Counted from the first letter of the stretch, positions 16,202 through 25,174 are shown. The stretch is 36,979 nucleotides of DNA from Thomasclavelia cocleata (GCF_900102365.1 NZ_FOIN01000024.1:1-36979), one strand, 5' to 3'. Notes: a model not told the origin generated them from the sequence alone. Program-made: numbers and translations.

Positions 16202-19200
16202 CTATTTATTCTTTCTTTTTTTATTTCCATAAAAGATAATTGATGCAACTGCTAAACCACCTAATGAATACATCATATTTGTTGTATCTCCAGTTTTTAC
16301 ACTTACTGTTTTATCTCCTGGTTTTACTAGTGTACTAGTATCTACTGTACTTCCTAATTTTACTTCCAATCCTGCTAATGCTTTTGTTAAAGCCGATACT
16401 GCAACTTCTACTTCTTCTTTTGTTGCTTCTGGATTATTTAATACTACATTTGCTTTTTCTACCTCAGTATCTACTGCCTTTAATGATGCTGATGTATAAT
16501 TTGCTCTATTTAGCCCATTTGCTTTATTGATTAAATCTGCCAATAGATCTTTATTTGGTTTTAATCTTAAATTCACAAATGCTCTTACTAATTCACTATA
16601 TACTTCATCTACTTCTTCCTGCATTGCATTTTCGTTACCTAATACTTCATTTGCTTTTTCTAATACTGGTAACATTGCATTCCATGTTGATTCAATATAT
16701 TTATCTGATTCTAAATCATTGATTTGATCTACTTGTTTTTGTAATAATTCTTTATTTCCTTTGAAGAATTCTAACATATGCATTACATTTGCTAATCTAG
16801 TAAATGCATTATCTACTTCTTCCTGTGTTGCACTATCATTTGCATAAACTGTTTGAGCATTTTCTAATGCTGCATTGAATTCTTCTACTACTGCTGGTAC
16901 TACATTTTCTAAGCTTGCATTTTCTGCCATTTCAATTGCGATTAATAATGCAACTTTATTAGTTTCTTCAACAACTTCTGAATCTACTTCAACTAAACTA
17001 TCAATAGCATTTATTAATGCCTCTGTTGCATTAATAATCTCTACTTCTGTTGCATCTTCTTTATCAACTACTTCATCAGCAACAATTAAAGCATCACTAA
17101 ATACTTGCCAGCTTGCAGCTGTATAATATTCAGATTCATAGTTTCCTGCTATGTTAATTGCTTTTCTCAAATCTGCTTTATTATCTACTTGACGAACAGT
17201 AAATTCCGCTGCTGCTGCAAATTGTTTTGATGAATCACTAGTTCCAGCTAATGCTACAAATCTAACATAACGAGCTTTTACAGCATCAAAAGAAATTTTC
17301 TTCAATGAAGAGTTACCCTCTAAATTTCCTTCAGAAACTTTTGTGAATTCATCTGTTTCATTTTCTTTTACATATAATTCATATTCAGTAATATGCCCAT
17401 TACTTCCTGATTGTCTTGGTAAATAATCAAATTGATTAATATTGTACACTTTATTCATATCAATATCTACAGTTGCTGGTAATGCTTGATATGGTGTGTA
17501 ATTACTATGCCAGAATGTACTAGGATTATTATCAAATGCCAATGATACAGGTCCCTCAGATCCAGCTAATGGATTTTCATTATCAGATGTTACAGTAAAT
17601 CCTTGACTATCAATAATTGTATAATCTTTTCCAGCTTCACTTCCTATAGATGAAATAACTAAATTATCAATTATACCTTTAAATGAACTTGTTGTACTTC
17701 CAATTCTTTCTAATGGCAATACCATTGTTGCATATTTACCACCAGTAGAATTTTTTGATAATGTATCCACTAAAGTACCATCAACATATAACTCTGCCTT
17801 ATTTTGATATCCTTTAATTTCTAATTTTACCCATGTATCTTTTGGTAATGTATAATCAAATGAATAATCATAGCCAGTTCTTGAGAATCCTACTTTACCA
17901 GTATCTTTTTGTGCCATTTTAATTGCACCTTTATCTGACTCAAATAAAATTTGTTCACCTTCAGCATCTAGATCCATTTTTACCCAAAATGAAGCACTAT
18001 TTGTAGGTCCCATATTTTCAATTGGTGTTTCAATAAAACTTTCTCCACCATTTAATTGTAAACCTTTTGTAAACTTACCTTTTACAGTTGCCACATTTTT
18101 CTTAGTAACTACATTATATCCATTACCAGATTTATCAGTGATATCTTCTTTATTAAAATCATAATTAATTACTGTATCACTTACAGATTCAACTTTATCG
18201 AATGGATTTGAACCTGGCGCTTCTTCTAACAGCTCATTTACCTTTACTAACTCATTATAAGTCAAATCTTCACCATCGCCCCATAATTTAGATGACATAG
18301 ATGGTAATGCAGATGCAAAACGATCATAAATATCATATTCACTTATACCATTTGCTTTTCTATCAACCATATCATTCCAAATTGCATATGATGACCCTAA
18401 CATTTGTTCGGCTCCAGCAGGAATAATAGTACCACTCATGTTATTTGGTTGCCAATTATTATATAAGTTTTGGCTATTTAAATAATCATAATAGTATCCT
18501 GCTCCTGGCACCATATATAATGTACCATCAACCATATTAATTAAATCAAATCCCTGGTTATACATAGCATTAGGATTAGCCCAACCTGTATTCCAAATAT
18601 TCATCTGAACGTTTTCAGATCTAACTGGAGTAGTCCCGTTACGAGCACTTAAACTTCCCCACAAACGAACTGTACGCCCTGTATCTTGTACAAATCCTAA
18701 CATATCATCTGTATATCTACGGAAATTCTCTGCATATTTTCCATCATATTCATCAGTACCAACATTAACTATAGTATCTTGATCAAATACTGGATCATCA
18801 CCTGTCATATATTCATTAAAAATTGATTGTGTAAAAGCCAAACTTTCATCATACATTGTATCTAAATCTAAATGATCCCAATGACGTGCTACTGATGTAT
18901 CCTTCATTGCTAAATCAGGACGAACTTTGGTAAGTGCTAAAGAATGTGCAGGTGTATCAAATTCAGGAACAATATTAACTCCCATCTTTCTTGAGTCTTT
19001 AATAAAGTTACGGAATTCCTCTTTAGTATAAAATACATCTGTACTTGTCAAATCAGCTTGATTTAACCCATTATTTCCGCCTTTTTTGATATCAGATTCT
19101 AGTCTAAATCCTGAATATGCATTCAACGCATCATCTCCATAATCTTCAACCCAAATATAATTATCATTTAAATGAACTTGGAAATCATTCATTTTGTAAT

Positions 19201-20983
19201 AAGCCATATTTTTAGCTACTTCTTTTAAGAAATCTAAACTAAATGGCATTCTTCCAACATCAAGCATAAAACCACGTAACTCATACTTAGGATAATCTCG
19301 AGTTTGTCCTTGAGGAATACTGTTACTATTTTGTTTTAAAATTTGTAAAATTGATTGCACTGACCAAAAAGCTCCAGTTTTATCTACTGCTTCAACCTTA
19401 ACAATTTCATCAATTGTCATTAAATATCCTTCTTCTTTTAATCCAGCATCATTGCTTCCTAAAGTGAAATAAAAGTCATGAGCAGAAGGTATGTTACTAT
19501 AAATGACTTCAATTTCATTACCTGTTAAATCTTGGTAATCAGCTTTAAATGATTTAGCTAAATAATCTAAATCATCTTTATATTCTGGATTAATCACAAT
19601 TTTAGATTTATCACTTATTTCAAATTGACCTTCTGTTCCTACCCATTCAGCTAATTCTGGTATTACTTTTGGTTTAGCATTAACACTATCTTCAGGTGAA
19701 TGTTTACCAGGAACAGTTATTTGATAAGCATTAGTAGTCTTTTCCTGATCACCTTTTTTGATTTTGTAATTTACACTAACAGTTGTATCAACAATTGGCT
19801 GATGAATCGTTAGATCACGATCTAAAATCTGTTCATAATCAGCACCAACAAATTCAATTTCAAAACCATTAGGTACTTCTGGCATTGCCATCTTAGTGTC
19901 CCCTTTAGCAATCGCTGGAATTACCAGATTAGTAATAACACTATCAATTGTTTGTTCTGGTTCAACATCTACTTGTTGTTTAACTGAATATGCTTCAAAT
20001 TCATATAAAGAAACAGTTGCCCAAGATACAGTTTTATCATCACGATCTGGTGCAGAATCAACAAAATCTGTTACTAACACTCTTATATAACGTGTATTTA
20101 TTGTATTATCAAAATTAATAACATCATCAAATTTAGCAGGTGCACTAGTTAAAACTTTTACATCTTCCCAATTACTACCATCATTAGAAGATTGAATTTT
20201 ATAATTAGTTGCATTACAACGTTCCCACTTTAAAGTTACAGATGCAACATCTTTAACACTGCCAAAATCTAAACTTACCCATTTATTGTCATTATGACCA
20301 ACTGTACTAGCCCAACGAGTAGCCATGTCTTCATCTTTAACATTATCAACAACTAAGTTAGCAGCTTCATCTCCACTTGAAGCAGCAGTTGCATTTAGGG
20401 CTAGATTTTCATGAGTTTCCTCACCTAAGATTTCAAATTCATATAATGATACTGAAGCCCAATTAATATCTCCACCATCATATTTATCTACTGTTAATTT
20501 TACATATCGTGCCAAAACACTACTTTCCAATACGATTTCAGTAGTTAAACTTGGAATATTTGTATCATCTGGTTTTGTATATACAGTTGTATAATTTTCA
20601 CCATCATTAGAAATAGCAATATTATAACCCTTAATATTTGTTCTTTCCCATTCTATTTTAAATTCACTAAATGATTTTTCAGATCCTAAATCAACTGTCA
20701 AAATTTTTGGTGTTGTCCCAACATTAGTTGACCAGCGAGATTGGTCTGGTTTTGCTGCATCTCGATTCACTATCCCATCAATCGCTTTATCTCCACCCCA
20801 GTAATTAGTTTCTGAATCATTTACTGTAGCAGTACCTTGCAATGCGTGATTTACCTTAGTTGTAATACTCGCAGGAGCAACTGGATTATTTGCAAAAACC
20901 ATTATTCCTGGTACTAATGTACTTACTGACATAGAAGCTGTCAGTGCCGATACTAAAACTTTCTTTTTCAAATTTTTCTGCAT
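16202..20983 (-). CDS. Cell-wall-anchored GH20 beta-N-acetylhexosaminidase with F5/8C, LamG and FIVAR modules
   Basis: ATG at 20983 (AAGGAG 7 nt upstream) gives 1593 residues. There is a signal peptide (KKKVLVSALTASMSVSTLVPG, cut near ANN at about 32). Two F5/8 type C discoidin-like domains (about 40-190 and 195-330) come next, then an Ig-like segment (340-430) and a GH20b domain (430-560). The GH20 barrel (about 565-880) carries the catalytic pair D744-E745 in NVGTDEY. Then come a LamG-like domain (910-1090), a third F5/8C (1095-1240), several FIVAR helical repeats (1245-1540), and a sorting tail with VKTGD (1562-1566), a membrane helix and KKRKNK. It should release terminal GlcNAc/GalNAc from host glycans at the cell surface. 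The acid pair is kept, but the usual HxGGDE reads NVGTDE. Expression is controlled by the RAT leader upstream. Confidence 0.92.
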   Translation of the reverse strand: MQKNLKKKVLVSALTASMSVSTLVPGIMVFANNPVAPASITTKVNHALQGTATVNDSETNYWGGDKAIDGIVNRDAAKPDQSRWSTNVGTTPKILTVDLGSEKSFSEFKIEWERTNIKGYNIAISNDGENYTTVYTKPDDTNIPSLTTEIVLESSVLARYVKLTVDKYDGGDINWASVSLYEFEILGEETHENLALNATAASSGDEAANLVVDNVKDEDMATRWASTVGHNDNKWVSLDFGSVKDVASVTLKWERCNATNYKIQSSNDGSNWEDVKVLTSAPAKFDDVINFDNTINTRYIRVLVTDFVDSAPDRDDKTVSWATVSLYEFEAYSVKQQVDVEPEQTIDSVITNLVIPAIAKGDTKMAMPEVPNGFEIEFVGADYEQILDRDLTIHQPIVDTTVSVNYKIKKGDQEKTTNAYQITVPGKHSPEDSVNAKPKVIPELAEWVGTEGQFEISDKSKIVINPEYKDDLDYLAKSFKADYQDLTGNEIEVIYSNIPSAHDFYFTLGSNDAGLKEEGYLMTIDEIVKVEAVDKTGAFWSVQSILQILKQNSNSIPQGQTRDYPKYELRGFMLDVGRMPFSLDFLKEVAKNMAYYKMNDFQVHLNDNYIWVEDYGDDALNAYSGFRLESDIKKGGNNGLNQADLTSTDVFYTKEEFRNFIKDSRKMGVNIVPEFDTPAHSLALTKVRPDLAMKDTSVARHWDHLDLDTMYDESLAFTQSIFNEYMTGDDPVFDQDTIVNVGTDEYDGKYAENFRRYTDDMLGFVQDTGRTVRLWGSLSARNGTTPVRSENVQMNIWNTGWANPNAMYNQGFDLINMVDGTLYMVPGAGYYYDYLNSQNLYNNWQPNNMSGTIIPAGAEQMLGSSYAIWNDMVDRKANGISEYDIYDRFASALPSMSSKLWGDGEDLTYNELVKVNELLEEAPGSNPFDKVESVSDTVINYDFNKEDITDKSGNGYNVVTKKNVATVKGKFTKGLQLNGGESFIETPIENMGPTNSASFWVKMDLDAEGEQILFESDKGAIKMAQKDTGKVGFSRTGYDYSFDYTLPKDTWVKLEIKGYQNKAELYVDGTLVDTLSKNSTGGKYATMVLPLERIGSTTSSFKGIIDNLVISSIGSEAGKDYTIIDSQGFTVTSDNENPLAGSEGPVSLAFDNNPSTFWHSNYTPYQALPATVDIDMNKVYNINQFDYLPRQSGSNGHITEYELYVKENETDEFTKVSEGNLEGNSSLKKISFDAVKARYVRFVALAGTSDSSKQFAAAAEFTVRQVDNKADLRKAINIAGNYESEYYTAASWQVFSDALIVADEVVDKEDATEVEIINATEALINAIDSLVEVDSEVVEETNKVALLIAIEMAENASLENVVPAVVEEFNAALENAQTVYANDSATQEEVDNAFTRLANVMHMLEFFKGNKELLQKQVDQINDLESDKYIESTWNAMLPVLEKANEVLGNENAMQEEVDEVYSELVRAFVNLRLKPNKDLLADLINKANGLNRANYTSASLKAVDTEVEKANVVLNNPEATKEEVEVAVSALTKALAGLEVKLGSTVDTSTLVKPGDKTVSVKTGDTTNMMYSLGGLAVASIIFYGNKKRKNK
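16514..16586 (-). repeat. FIVAR/anchor module copy shared with the gene at 36536
   Basis: These 73 bp match 36848-36920 at 68 positions by my count, both encoding LRLKPNKDLLADLINKANGL. Similarity continues more weakly to the sorting signals (TVDTST, VKPGD, VKTGD). It indicates duplication or recombination of C-terminal modules between surface proteins. Confidence 0.8.
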
Positions 20984-21018
20984 TCTTTTTCTCCTTTCAA
21001 CAGTTACTAAAAATAAAA

Positions 21019-21058
21019 ACCAGATACTAGAATACAAAAAAATGTATTAGTATCTGGT
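21019..21058 (-). terminator. Leader terminator of the GH20 gene
   Basis: A stem of about 16 bp (21019-21036 with 21043-21058, one 2-nt bulge) is followed on the minus strand by a T-rich run (TTTTTATTTTT) before the GH20 ribosome site. It lies inside the 5' leader, so it must be overcome for expression. Its 5' arm overlaps the end of the RAT. Confidence 0.85.
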
Positions 21059-21082
21059 CTTGCCTAATTAAAGTAACAATCC
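21056..21082 (-). promoter_or_regulatory. RAT: BglG/LicT/SacY-type ribonucleic antiterminator
   Basis: On the minus strand GGATTGTTACT, six bases, then AGGCAAGACC. The arms match the RAT of bgl/lic/sac operons (GGATTGTTACT...AGGCAAAACC) with one change. Its last three bases form the 5' edge of the terminator stem, the classical mutually exclusive arrangement. A PTS-regulated antiterminator of the BglG family binding here would stabilise the RAT and allow read-through. No such protein is encoded in the window, so it must act in trans. Confidence 0.88.
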
Positions 21083-21092
21083 TACAGCACTT

Positions 21093-21120
21093 ATTATATC
21101 ATCACATAAATAACTGTCAA
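21093..21120 (-). promoter_or_regulatory. Promoter of the GH20 gene
   Basis: A perfect TTGACA (21115-21120) and perfect TATAAT (21093-21098) 16 bp apart on the minus strand. Transcription should start near 21086, about four bases before the RAT. Confidence 0.88.
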
Positions 21121-21428
21121 CTATTTTTACTAAATATTAAATATAATTTTATTTAATCAAAATAAATATTTTAGTTATTTTTTACTAAAATAATCACTAA
21201 ACCACATGTTATTTTATATGTATACTCAAGAATGTTTAATAACCTATAATCATATTTATCTTTAATTAACTTTAGTCTTGCAAGTCAAATTATATGATAA
21301 ATATATACCTGGTATACAAAATAACTGATATTCTTCAAAAACTATTTAGTTTTAGAACAGACTATTATACAACAAGTAAAAAAATTTTATTAAAAATGAT
21401 ATAGTTTATACAAATTCATTACAAAATG
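21121..21428. other. AT-rich spacer upstream of the GH20 promoter
   Basis: No gene is seen in these 308 bp. A short palindrome TATACC-T-GGTATA (21304-21316) is the only regular element; it could bind a regulator but is about 190 bp upstream of the promoter. Confidence 0.4.
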
Positions 21429-21471
21429 AAAAAGCACCAAACCCTTTTGTAATAAGAGATTAGTGCTTTTT
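21429..21471 (-). terminator. Terminator of the lipoprotein gene
   Basis: A 9-bp outer stem AAAAAGCAC/GTGCTTTTT, extendable by wobble pairs, with T runs on both strands, about 80 bp beyond the lipoprotein stop. Confidence 0.7.
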
Positions 21472-21551
21472 ATTTCTTTTCAACTATAAATAAATCATCT
21501 AATTAATCTTTTTCAATCAATTTTACATATTTCAAACATTTAAGACTATTA

Positions 21552-22520
21552 TTAAATATTAATAGCAAATACTTTTCCTTGATATGAAATTCTTATCATT
21601 TTAGCATCATTTACTATATCATCTGGTACTTCAAAAGCAAAATGAATCATAGTACTTTGATTAACAGCAATAGTTGTTGAACTACCAGTAACTAAATCAT
21701 TACGAGCCTCATTTTCACATAAAATATTAGCTGGATATTCATTATTATTTTTATCAATTAATTTTGCTACTACTACATTATCAGCACTTAAATCACTTGT
21801 AGAAATATTTTTAATCATTGTAGTTAAAACCACAAAACTATTAGTATCAGTTTTTACTTTATAATAAGTATATAACCCTTCTGGATTAGCTGGGGTCAAT
21901 TCTTTAGTAATATTTGTTGATTGTAAAGTTATTTCACTACGATTTTCAACAATTATAACTTCACTCATATTTTTAAATTCATAATTTTTCTTTATATCAT
22001 CTAACTTAAATTTCACATTTGCTTCTTGAGGATTTTCTTTATCATTAACAGCAATTTTAAATTCAATTTCTTTCTTTACTATTTCAGGACTAACTTCTGC
22101 ATAAAAATGTACTTTACCTATCCCTTCACTTCCAATAATACCATTTTGTTTAAGTGATTTACCATCATCACTTAATGTTATAACTGATGCAGCATATTCC
22201 TCTTCTCCAATTTTAAAAGATGCAGTTAATGATTTTTTAATATCTAATTCACTCTTTTTTAAATTTTTCATATTTACTACTAAATCTAATAAAACATTTG
22301 TATCTTTTTGTGGTTTGTAATATGTATAAACTGTTCCTATTGTATCAGGGGTTATTTGTTTAGGAACTCCAATACTTTCTATATTATAAGATATTAATTT
22401 TTCAAATTTATTTTCTTTTTCAAAACTTATTTTTAAAGACTCCTTTTCTTTTTCAGTATCACAAGCTGTTATTGTAAAAACAATAAAAAAAGCCAATAAC
22501 AATTTCACAATCTTCTTCAT
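21552..22520 (-). CDS. Lipoprotein with two tandem homologous domains
   Basis: ATG at 22520 has AAGGAG 7 nt upstream. The 322-residue product has a lipoprotein signal (KKIVKLLLAFFIVFTITACD) with the lipidated Cys at 20. The mature part holds two related domains of about 130 residues. Each contains TVYTYYKPQKDTN or GLYTYYKVKTDTN, then MKNLKKSELDI or IKNISTSDLSA, then a line ending in HFYAEVSPEI or HFAFEVPDDI, so it arose by internal duplication. The pattern resembles DUF4352-like surface domains; binding partner unknown. It is transcribed alone. Confidence 0.8.
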   Translation of the reverse strand: MKKIVKLLLAFFIVFTITACDTEKEKESLKISFEKENKFEKLISYNIESIGVPKQITPDTIGTVYTYYKPQKDTNVLLDLVVNMKNLKKSELDIKKSLTASFKIGEEEYAASVITLSDDGKSLKQNGIIGSEGIGKVHFYAEVSPEIVKKEIEFKIAVNDKENPQEANVKFKLDDIKKNYEFKNMSEVIIVENRSEITLQSTNITKELTPANPEGLYTYYKVKTDTNSFVVLTTMIKNISTSDLSADNVVVAKLIDKNNNEYPANILCENEARNDLVTGSSTTIAVNQSTMIHFAFEVPDDIVNDAKMIRISYQGKVFAINI

Positions 22521-22776
22521 CTTGATCTCCTTCCTATGTCTATTTAATTTTATAACTTTATTATATATTATACAATAATTCATATAAAAATAAATAAATA
22601 TAACAAAATTTGAAACATACTTGAAAAATATAATATATTAGTATATATTTTAATTAGATAGAATATTTTTTAAAGAAATATTTGGATAATGAATAGCTAA
22701 GAAATATAATCAATGTAATATTAAAATGTATAAAAAGAAGAATTTTAATTTTAAAATATCCAAATATTTCAATATC

Positions 22777-22811
22777 AAAAGAATTGTGGCAGAGTAACCC
22801 ACAATTCTTTT
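22777..22811 (-). terminator. Terminator of the Lsa-type gene
   Basis: A 13-bp perfect stem (22777-22789 with 22799-22811) with a T run on each strand abuts the TAA of the ABC-F gene. Confidence 0.9.
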
Positions 22812-24287
22812 TTATATTTCAACTATTTTAGTTTTAATCTGATCACAAAAATACCGATCATGTTCTACAAATAAAACAGTTGGTTGAAACTCTAAAAGTA
22901 GATCCTGAATCTGTATTCTTGAAAAAATATCAAGATAATTTAATGGCTCATCTAGTATATATAAATGCGCTTCCTGAGATAAACAACCAGCTAACATTAC
23001 TTTCTTTTTCTGACCTTTACTATAAGTTGCAATATCTTGCAAAAACAATTCTCTAGAAAAACCTAATTTCCGTAAAATAGCTTTAAACAAACTAATATCA
23101 AGATTATAATCATGTGCATAATCATCTAAAGAACCAGACAATGCACTATCATCTTGATAAAGATAAGCAATTTTCATATTTGTTCCTAAATAAATTTTAC
23201 CCTCGTAATTAATATCTTCACTCATAATCAATTTTATGATACTTGTTTTTCCTGAACCATTTTTACCTGATATATTTATTCTATCCCCTTCATTAATATC
23301 AAAACTAACACCTTCAAGAACTGTCTTATCGCCATAAGTTATTTTAATATTTTCTAAATGACACAAACACTTTTTTGAATATTTTAATGGTGATAGTTTT
23401 AATTTTTCTATTACCTCAACATTTTTTAATAATTTTTTCTTTTCTTCAATTGCTTTTGTTTGCCGACGTTCAATATTTTTAGAACGTTTCATCATTTTAG
23501 CAGCTTTATGTCCTACATACCCTTTATCTGGTTTCAATCCCGAGATTTTAACATTTTTACTAGCTTCAACTTTATTTGACCATTCCTCATTTTGTTTAGC
23601 AGCATATTTAAGTCTATTTATATCTTTTCTTAATTGATTATTTTTTTGTAATTCTAGTTGATCTTGATTATTCTTAAGCTCATACCACAACGAGAAATCC
23701 CCTTTAATAAGTTCAATATTATTACGATTAATCGCTAGAACATGATCTATACAATTATCTAAAAAGTTACGATCATGACTAACCAAAATAAAACTTTTCT
23801 TTTTTCTTAGATAATTACTTAAAATCTCTCTTCCATGATAATCTAAATGATTAGTTGGTTCATCAATCAAAATAAAATCATGTGGCTTTAAAAACAATAT
23901 AGCTAATAACACTTTTGTTTGTTCACCTTTTGATAAAGTATTAAAATCCTGATATAAAACTGTTGTTTTCACCTCAAGTAATGATAATTCTCTTTCTAGC
24001 TGCCATAATTCTAATTCATTTACTATATCATCAATAATATCAATTGTCTTTTTCTTATCATTAGTAATTTCATATGGAAAATAGTCAAATATATAATTAG
24101 AAGTAATAAAACCTTGATATTTATATTTTCCCATAAACAACTTTAATAAAGTAGTTTTACCTCTCCCATTTCTTCCAATCAATCCTAATTTCCAATTAGT
24201 ATCAATTTGAAAACTAATATTTTCAAAAACATATTCAATCTGATTATCATAACCAAATGATAAATTTTTAACTTCTAATAAACCCAT
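22812..24287 (-). CDS. Lsa-type ABC-F ribosomal protection protein
   Basis: ATG at 24287 is used because GGAGG lies 8 nt upstream; a TTG five codons earlier overlaps that site. The 491-residue protein has two ABC cassettes and no membrane segment. Walker A1 is GRNGRGKT (38-45), the first signature LSKGEQ and Walker B1 FILIDEPTNHLD. The second half has SGKNGSGKT, YSKGQKKK and LYILDEPLNYLD. The opening GLLEVKNLSFGYD, NWKLGLIGRNGRGKTTLL and the basic inter-domain linker match the Lsa/Vga antibiotic-resistance branch. Lsa proteins bind the ribosome and displace lincosamides, streptogramin A and pleuromutilins. Its leader carries a uORF attenuator, typical of inducible ABC-F genes. The exact drug spectrum cannot be read from sequence. 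Confidence 0.9.
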   Translation of the reverse strand: MGLLEVKNLSFGYDNQIEYVFENISFQIDTNWKLGLIGRNGRGKTTLLKLFMGKYKYQGFITSNYIFDYFPYEITNDKKKTIDIIDDIVNELELWQLERELSLLEVKTTVLYQDFNTLSKGEQTKVLLAILFLKPHDFILIDEPTNHLDYHGREILSNYLRKKKSFILVSHDRNFLDNCIDHVLAINRNNIELIKGDFSLWYELKNNQDQLELQKNNQLRKDINRLKYAAKQNEEWSNKVEASKNVKISGLKPDKGYVGHKAAKMMKRSKNIERRQTKAIEEKKKLLKNVEVIEKLKLSPLKYSKKCLCHLENIKITYGDKTVLEGVSFDINEGDRINISGKNGSGKTSIIKLIMSEDINYEGKIYLGTNMKIAYLYQDDSALSGSLDDYAHDYNLDISLFKAILRKLGFSRELFLQDIATYSKGQKKKVMLAGCLSQEAHLYILDEPLNYLDIFSRIQIQDLLLEFQPTVLFVEHDRYFCDQIKTKIVEI

Positions 24288-24306
24288 CCAACATTCCTCC
24301 AATCAA

Positions 24307-24341
24307 TATAAAAAGCTACAAGAAAACATATACTTGCAGCT
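24307..24341 (-). terminator. Leader terminator 2 of the Lsa-type gene
   Basis: A 9-bp stem with one G-U pair (AGCTGCAAG with CTTGTAGCT) followed by TTTTTAT on the minus strand, 20 nt before the ATG. Its 3' arm contains the alternative pairing partner for GCAAGAAAA. Confidence 0.8.
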
Positions 24342-24367
24342 AAAAAGAACATTAGAATATTAATGTT
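24342..24367 (-). terminator. Leader terminator 1 of the Lsa-type gene
   Basis: A 7-bp stem AACATTA/TAATGTT with a 6-nt loop followed by CTTTTTA on the minus strand. Confidence 0.65.
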
Positions 24368-24424
24368 TGTCAGGATACATTTTCTTGCGCACAAAAACAG
24401 CATCAAAATACTGTTATTTAAATT

Positions 24425-24445
24425 TTAGCAAGAAAATTTATACAT
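24425..24445 (-). CDS. Leader peptide (uORF) MYKFSC of the Lsa-type gene
   Basis: A start-to-stop frame of six codons lies near the 5' end of the leader, 16 nt after the likely transcription start, with a GGGGTGG ribosome site 5 nt upstream. Its last three codons are part of the first leader stem, so ribosome position on it would control folding. Confidence 0.65.
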   Translation of the reverse strand: MYKFSC

Positions 24446-24467
24446 CCTTCCACCCCACTTCTTTTAT

Positions 24468-24495
24468 ATCATATCAAATCTATAATTTTTTTCAA
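24468..24495 (-). promoter_or_regulatory. Promoter of the Lsa-type gene
   Basis: TTGAAA (24490-24495) and TATGAT (24468-24473) are 16 bp apart on the minus strand, about 20 nt before the uORF. Confidence 0.6.
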
Positions 24496-24693
24496 CTATT
24501 TATTATCAATTTCAGTATCTTTCTAAAAATTACTGTCTATTAGCTTTATAATCATATTCTCAAATTCGATTAAATAGTTTTTTAAACATTTTATGATACT
24601 CTTTAGATTAATGTAACTTTAATATTTCTCAATATACTTTAACTATAAACAATTTCTAAATTCATATTTATCTATAATAAAATTTAACATATA

Positions 24694-24748
24694 AAAAATC
24701 TTTCCATATATTCCAACTAAATAAACTATAATATCTAGAAAGACTTTT
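24694..24748 (-). terminator. Weak terminator after the hypothetical gene
   Basis: An 11-bp stem with one wobble position (24694-24704 with 24738-24748) and a long AT-rich loop, 10 bp after the gene end. Confidence 0.4.
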
Positions 24749-24758
24749 ATACTTTTTA

Positions 24759-25121
24759 CTAAAATTCAAATCTGTTATATTTCTTTTCGATCATATCAAT
24801 AAATACTTCTAGTGAATTAACCTTATCATTTAAATAATATAACGCTAAAATATCCTCTTCATTAACTCCTGCTTTGACCCAACGATATAATAAATCTCGT
24901 TTATATGGTTTTAGTTTACTAAGATTTAAATGATGTTTTTCCACAATTTTTTTAGTAGCTGTAATCATTTGATCATATTCATCAATAATACAATCTTGAC
25001 CATAATTTCTAGCCATATACTCAACATATCCCAAAAAAATTTTCTTAAATTCCCCTCCATCAATATTTTTTATATATTCACCCAAACACACCAGCAATAA
25101 ATCAATATCCTCTTCTAACAC
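24759..25121 (-). CDS. Hypothetical 120-residue helical protein
   Basis: The frame is open from 25148 (TTG), but that codon lies in the T run of a terminator. I prefer the GTG at 25121, preceded by AGGTGA. The product is acidic at the N terminus, soluble and mostly helical, with YKRDLLYRWVKAGVNEEDI and YYLNDKVNSLEVFIDMIE near its end; no family was recognised. It lies 118 bp downstream of the EIIB-like gene with a terminator between, so it depends on read-through or a promoter I could not find. Confidence 0.6.
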   Translation of the reverse strand: MLEEDIDLLLVCLGEYIKNIDGGEFKKIFLGYVEYMARNYGQDCIIDEYDQMITATKKIVEKHHLNLSKLKPYKRDLLYRWVKAGVNEEDILALYYLNDKVNSLEVFIDMIEKKYNRFEF

Positions 25122-25150
25122 ATAATCACCTATTTGAATTATTACCAAAA

Positions 25151-25174
25151 AAGCATCTTTTATTTAAGATGCTT
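25151..25174 (-). terminator. Terminator (or attenuator) between EIIB-like and hypothetical gene
   Basis: A 9-bp perfect stem AAGCATCTT/AAGATGCTT with a 6-nt loop and T6 on the minus strand. It ends 30 nt before the GTG of the next gene on the same strand. Confidence 0.8.

Larger units (their letters stand above)
24304..24460 (-). promoter_or_regulatory. Ribosome-sensing attenuator leader of the Lsa-type gene
   Basis: The leader holds, in transcript order: a six-codon uORF (24445-24425); a stem pairing the end of the uORF with GCAAGAAAAT (24428-24437 with 24379-24388), with a small inner hairpin; terminator 1 (24367-24342); terminator 2 (24341-24307). The segment GCAAGAAAA (24388-24380, minus strand) can alternatively pair with TTTTCTTGT in the 3' arm of terminator 2, so the two structures exclude each other. 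A drug-stalled ribosome on the uORF would free it to act as antiterminator. The design is known for vmlR, msrD and lsa genes; the details here are inference. Confidence 0.75.

Noticed and set aside
16875-17126. 83-codon Ser/Thr/Ala-rich plus-strand frame
   Set aside because: Antisense shadow of the Ala/Glu-rich FIVAR repeats of the GH20 gene.
21304-21316. TATACC-T-GGTATA as an operator of the GH20 gene
   Set aside because: It is about 190 bp upstream of a promoter already controlled by RAT antitermination, and a 13-bp palindrome can arise by chance in AT-rich DNA.
24307-24460. A riboswitch or T-box before the ABC-F gene
   Set aside because: No T-box or known aptamer consensus; the uORF and alternative stems explain the leader better.
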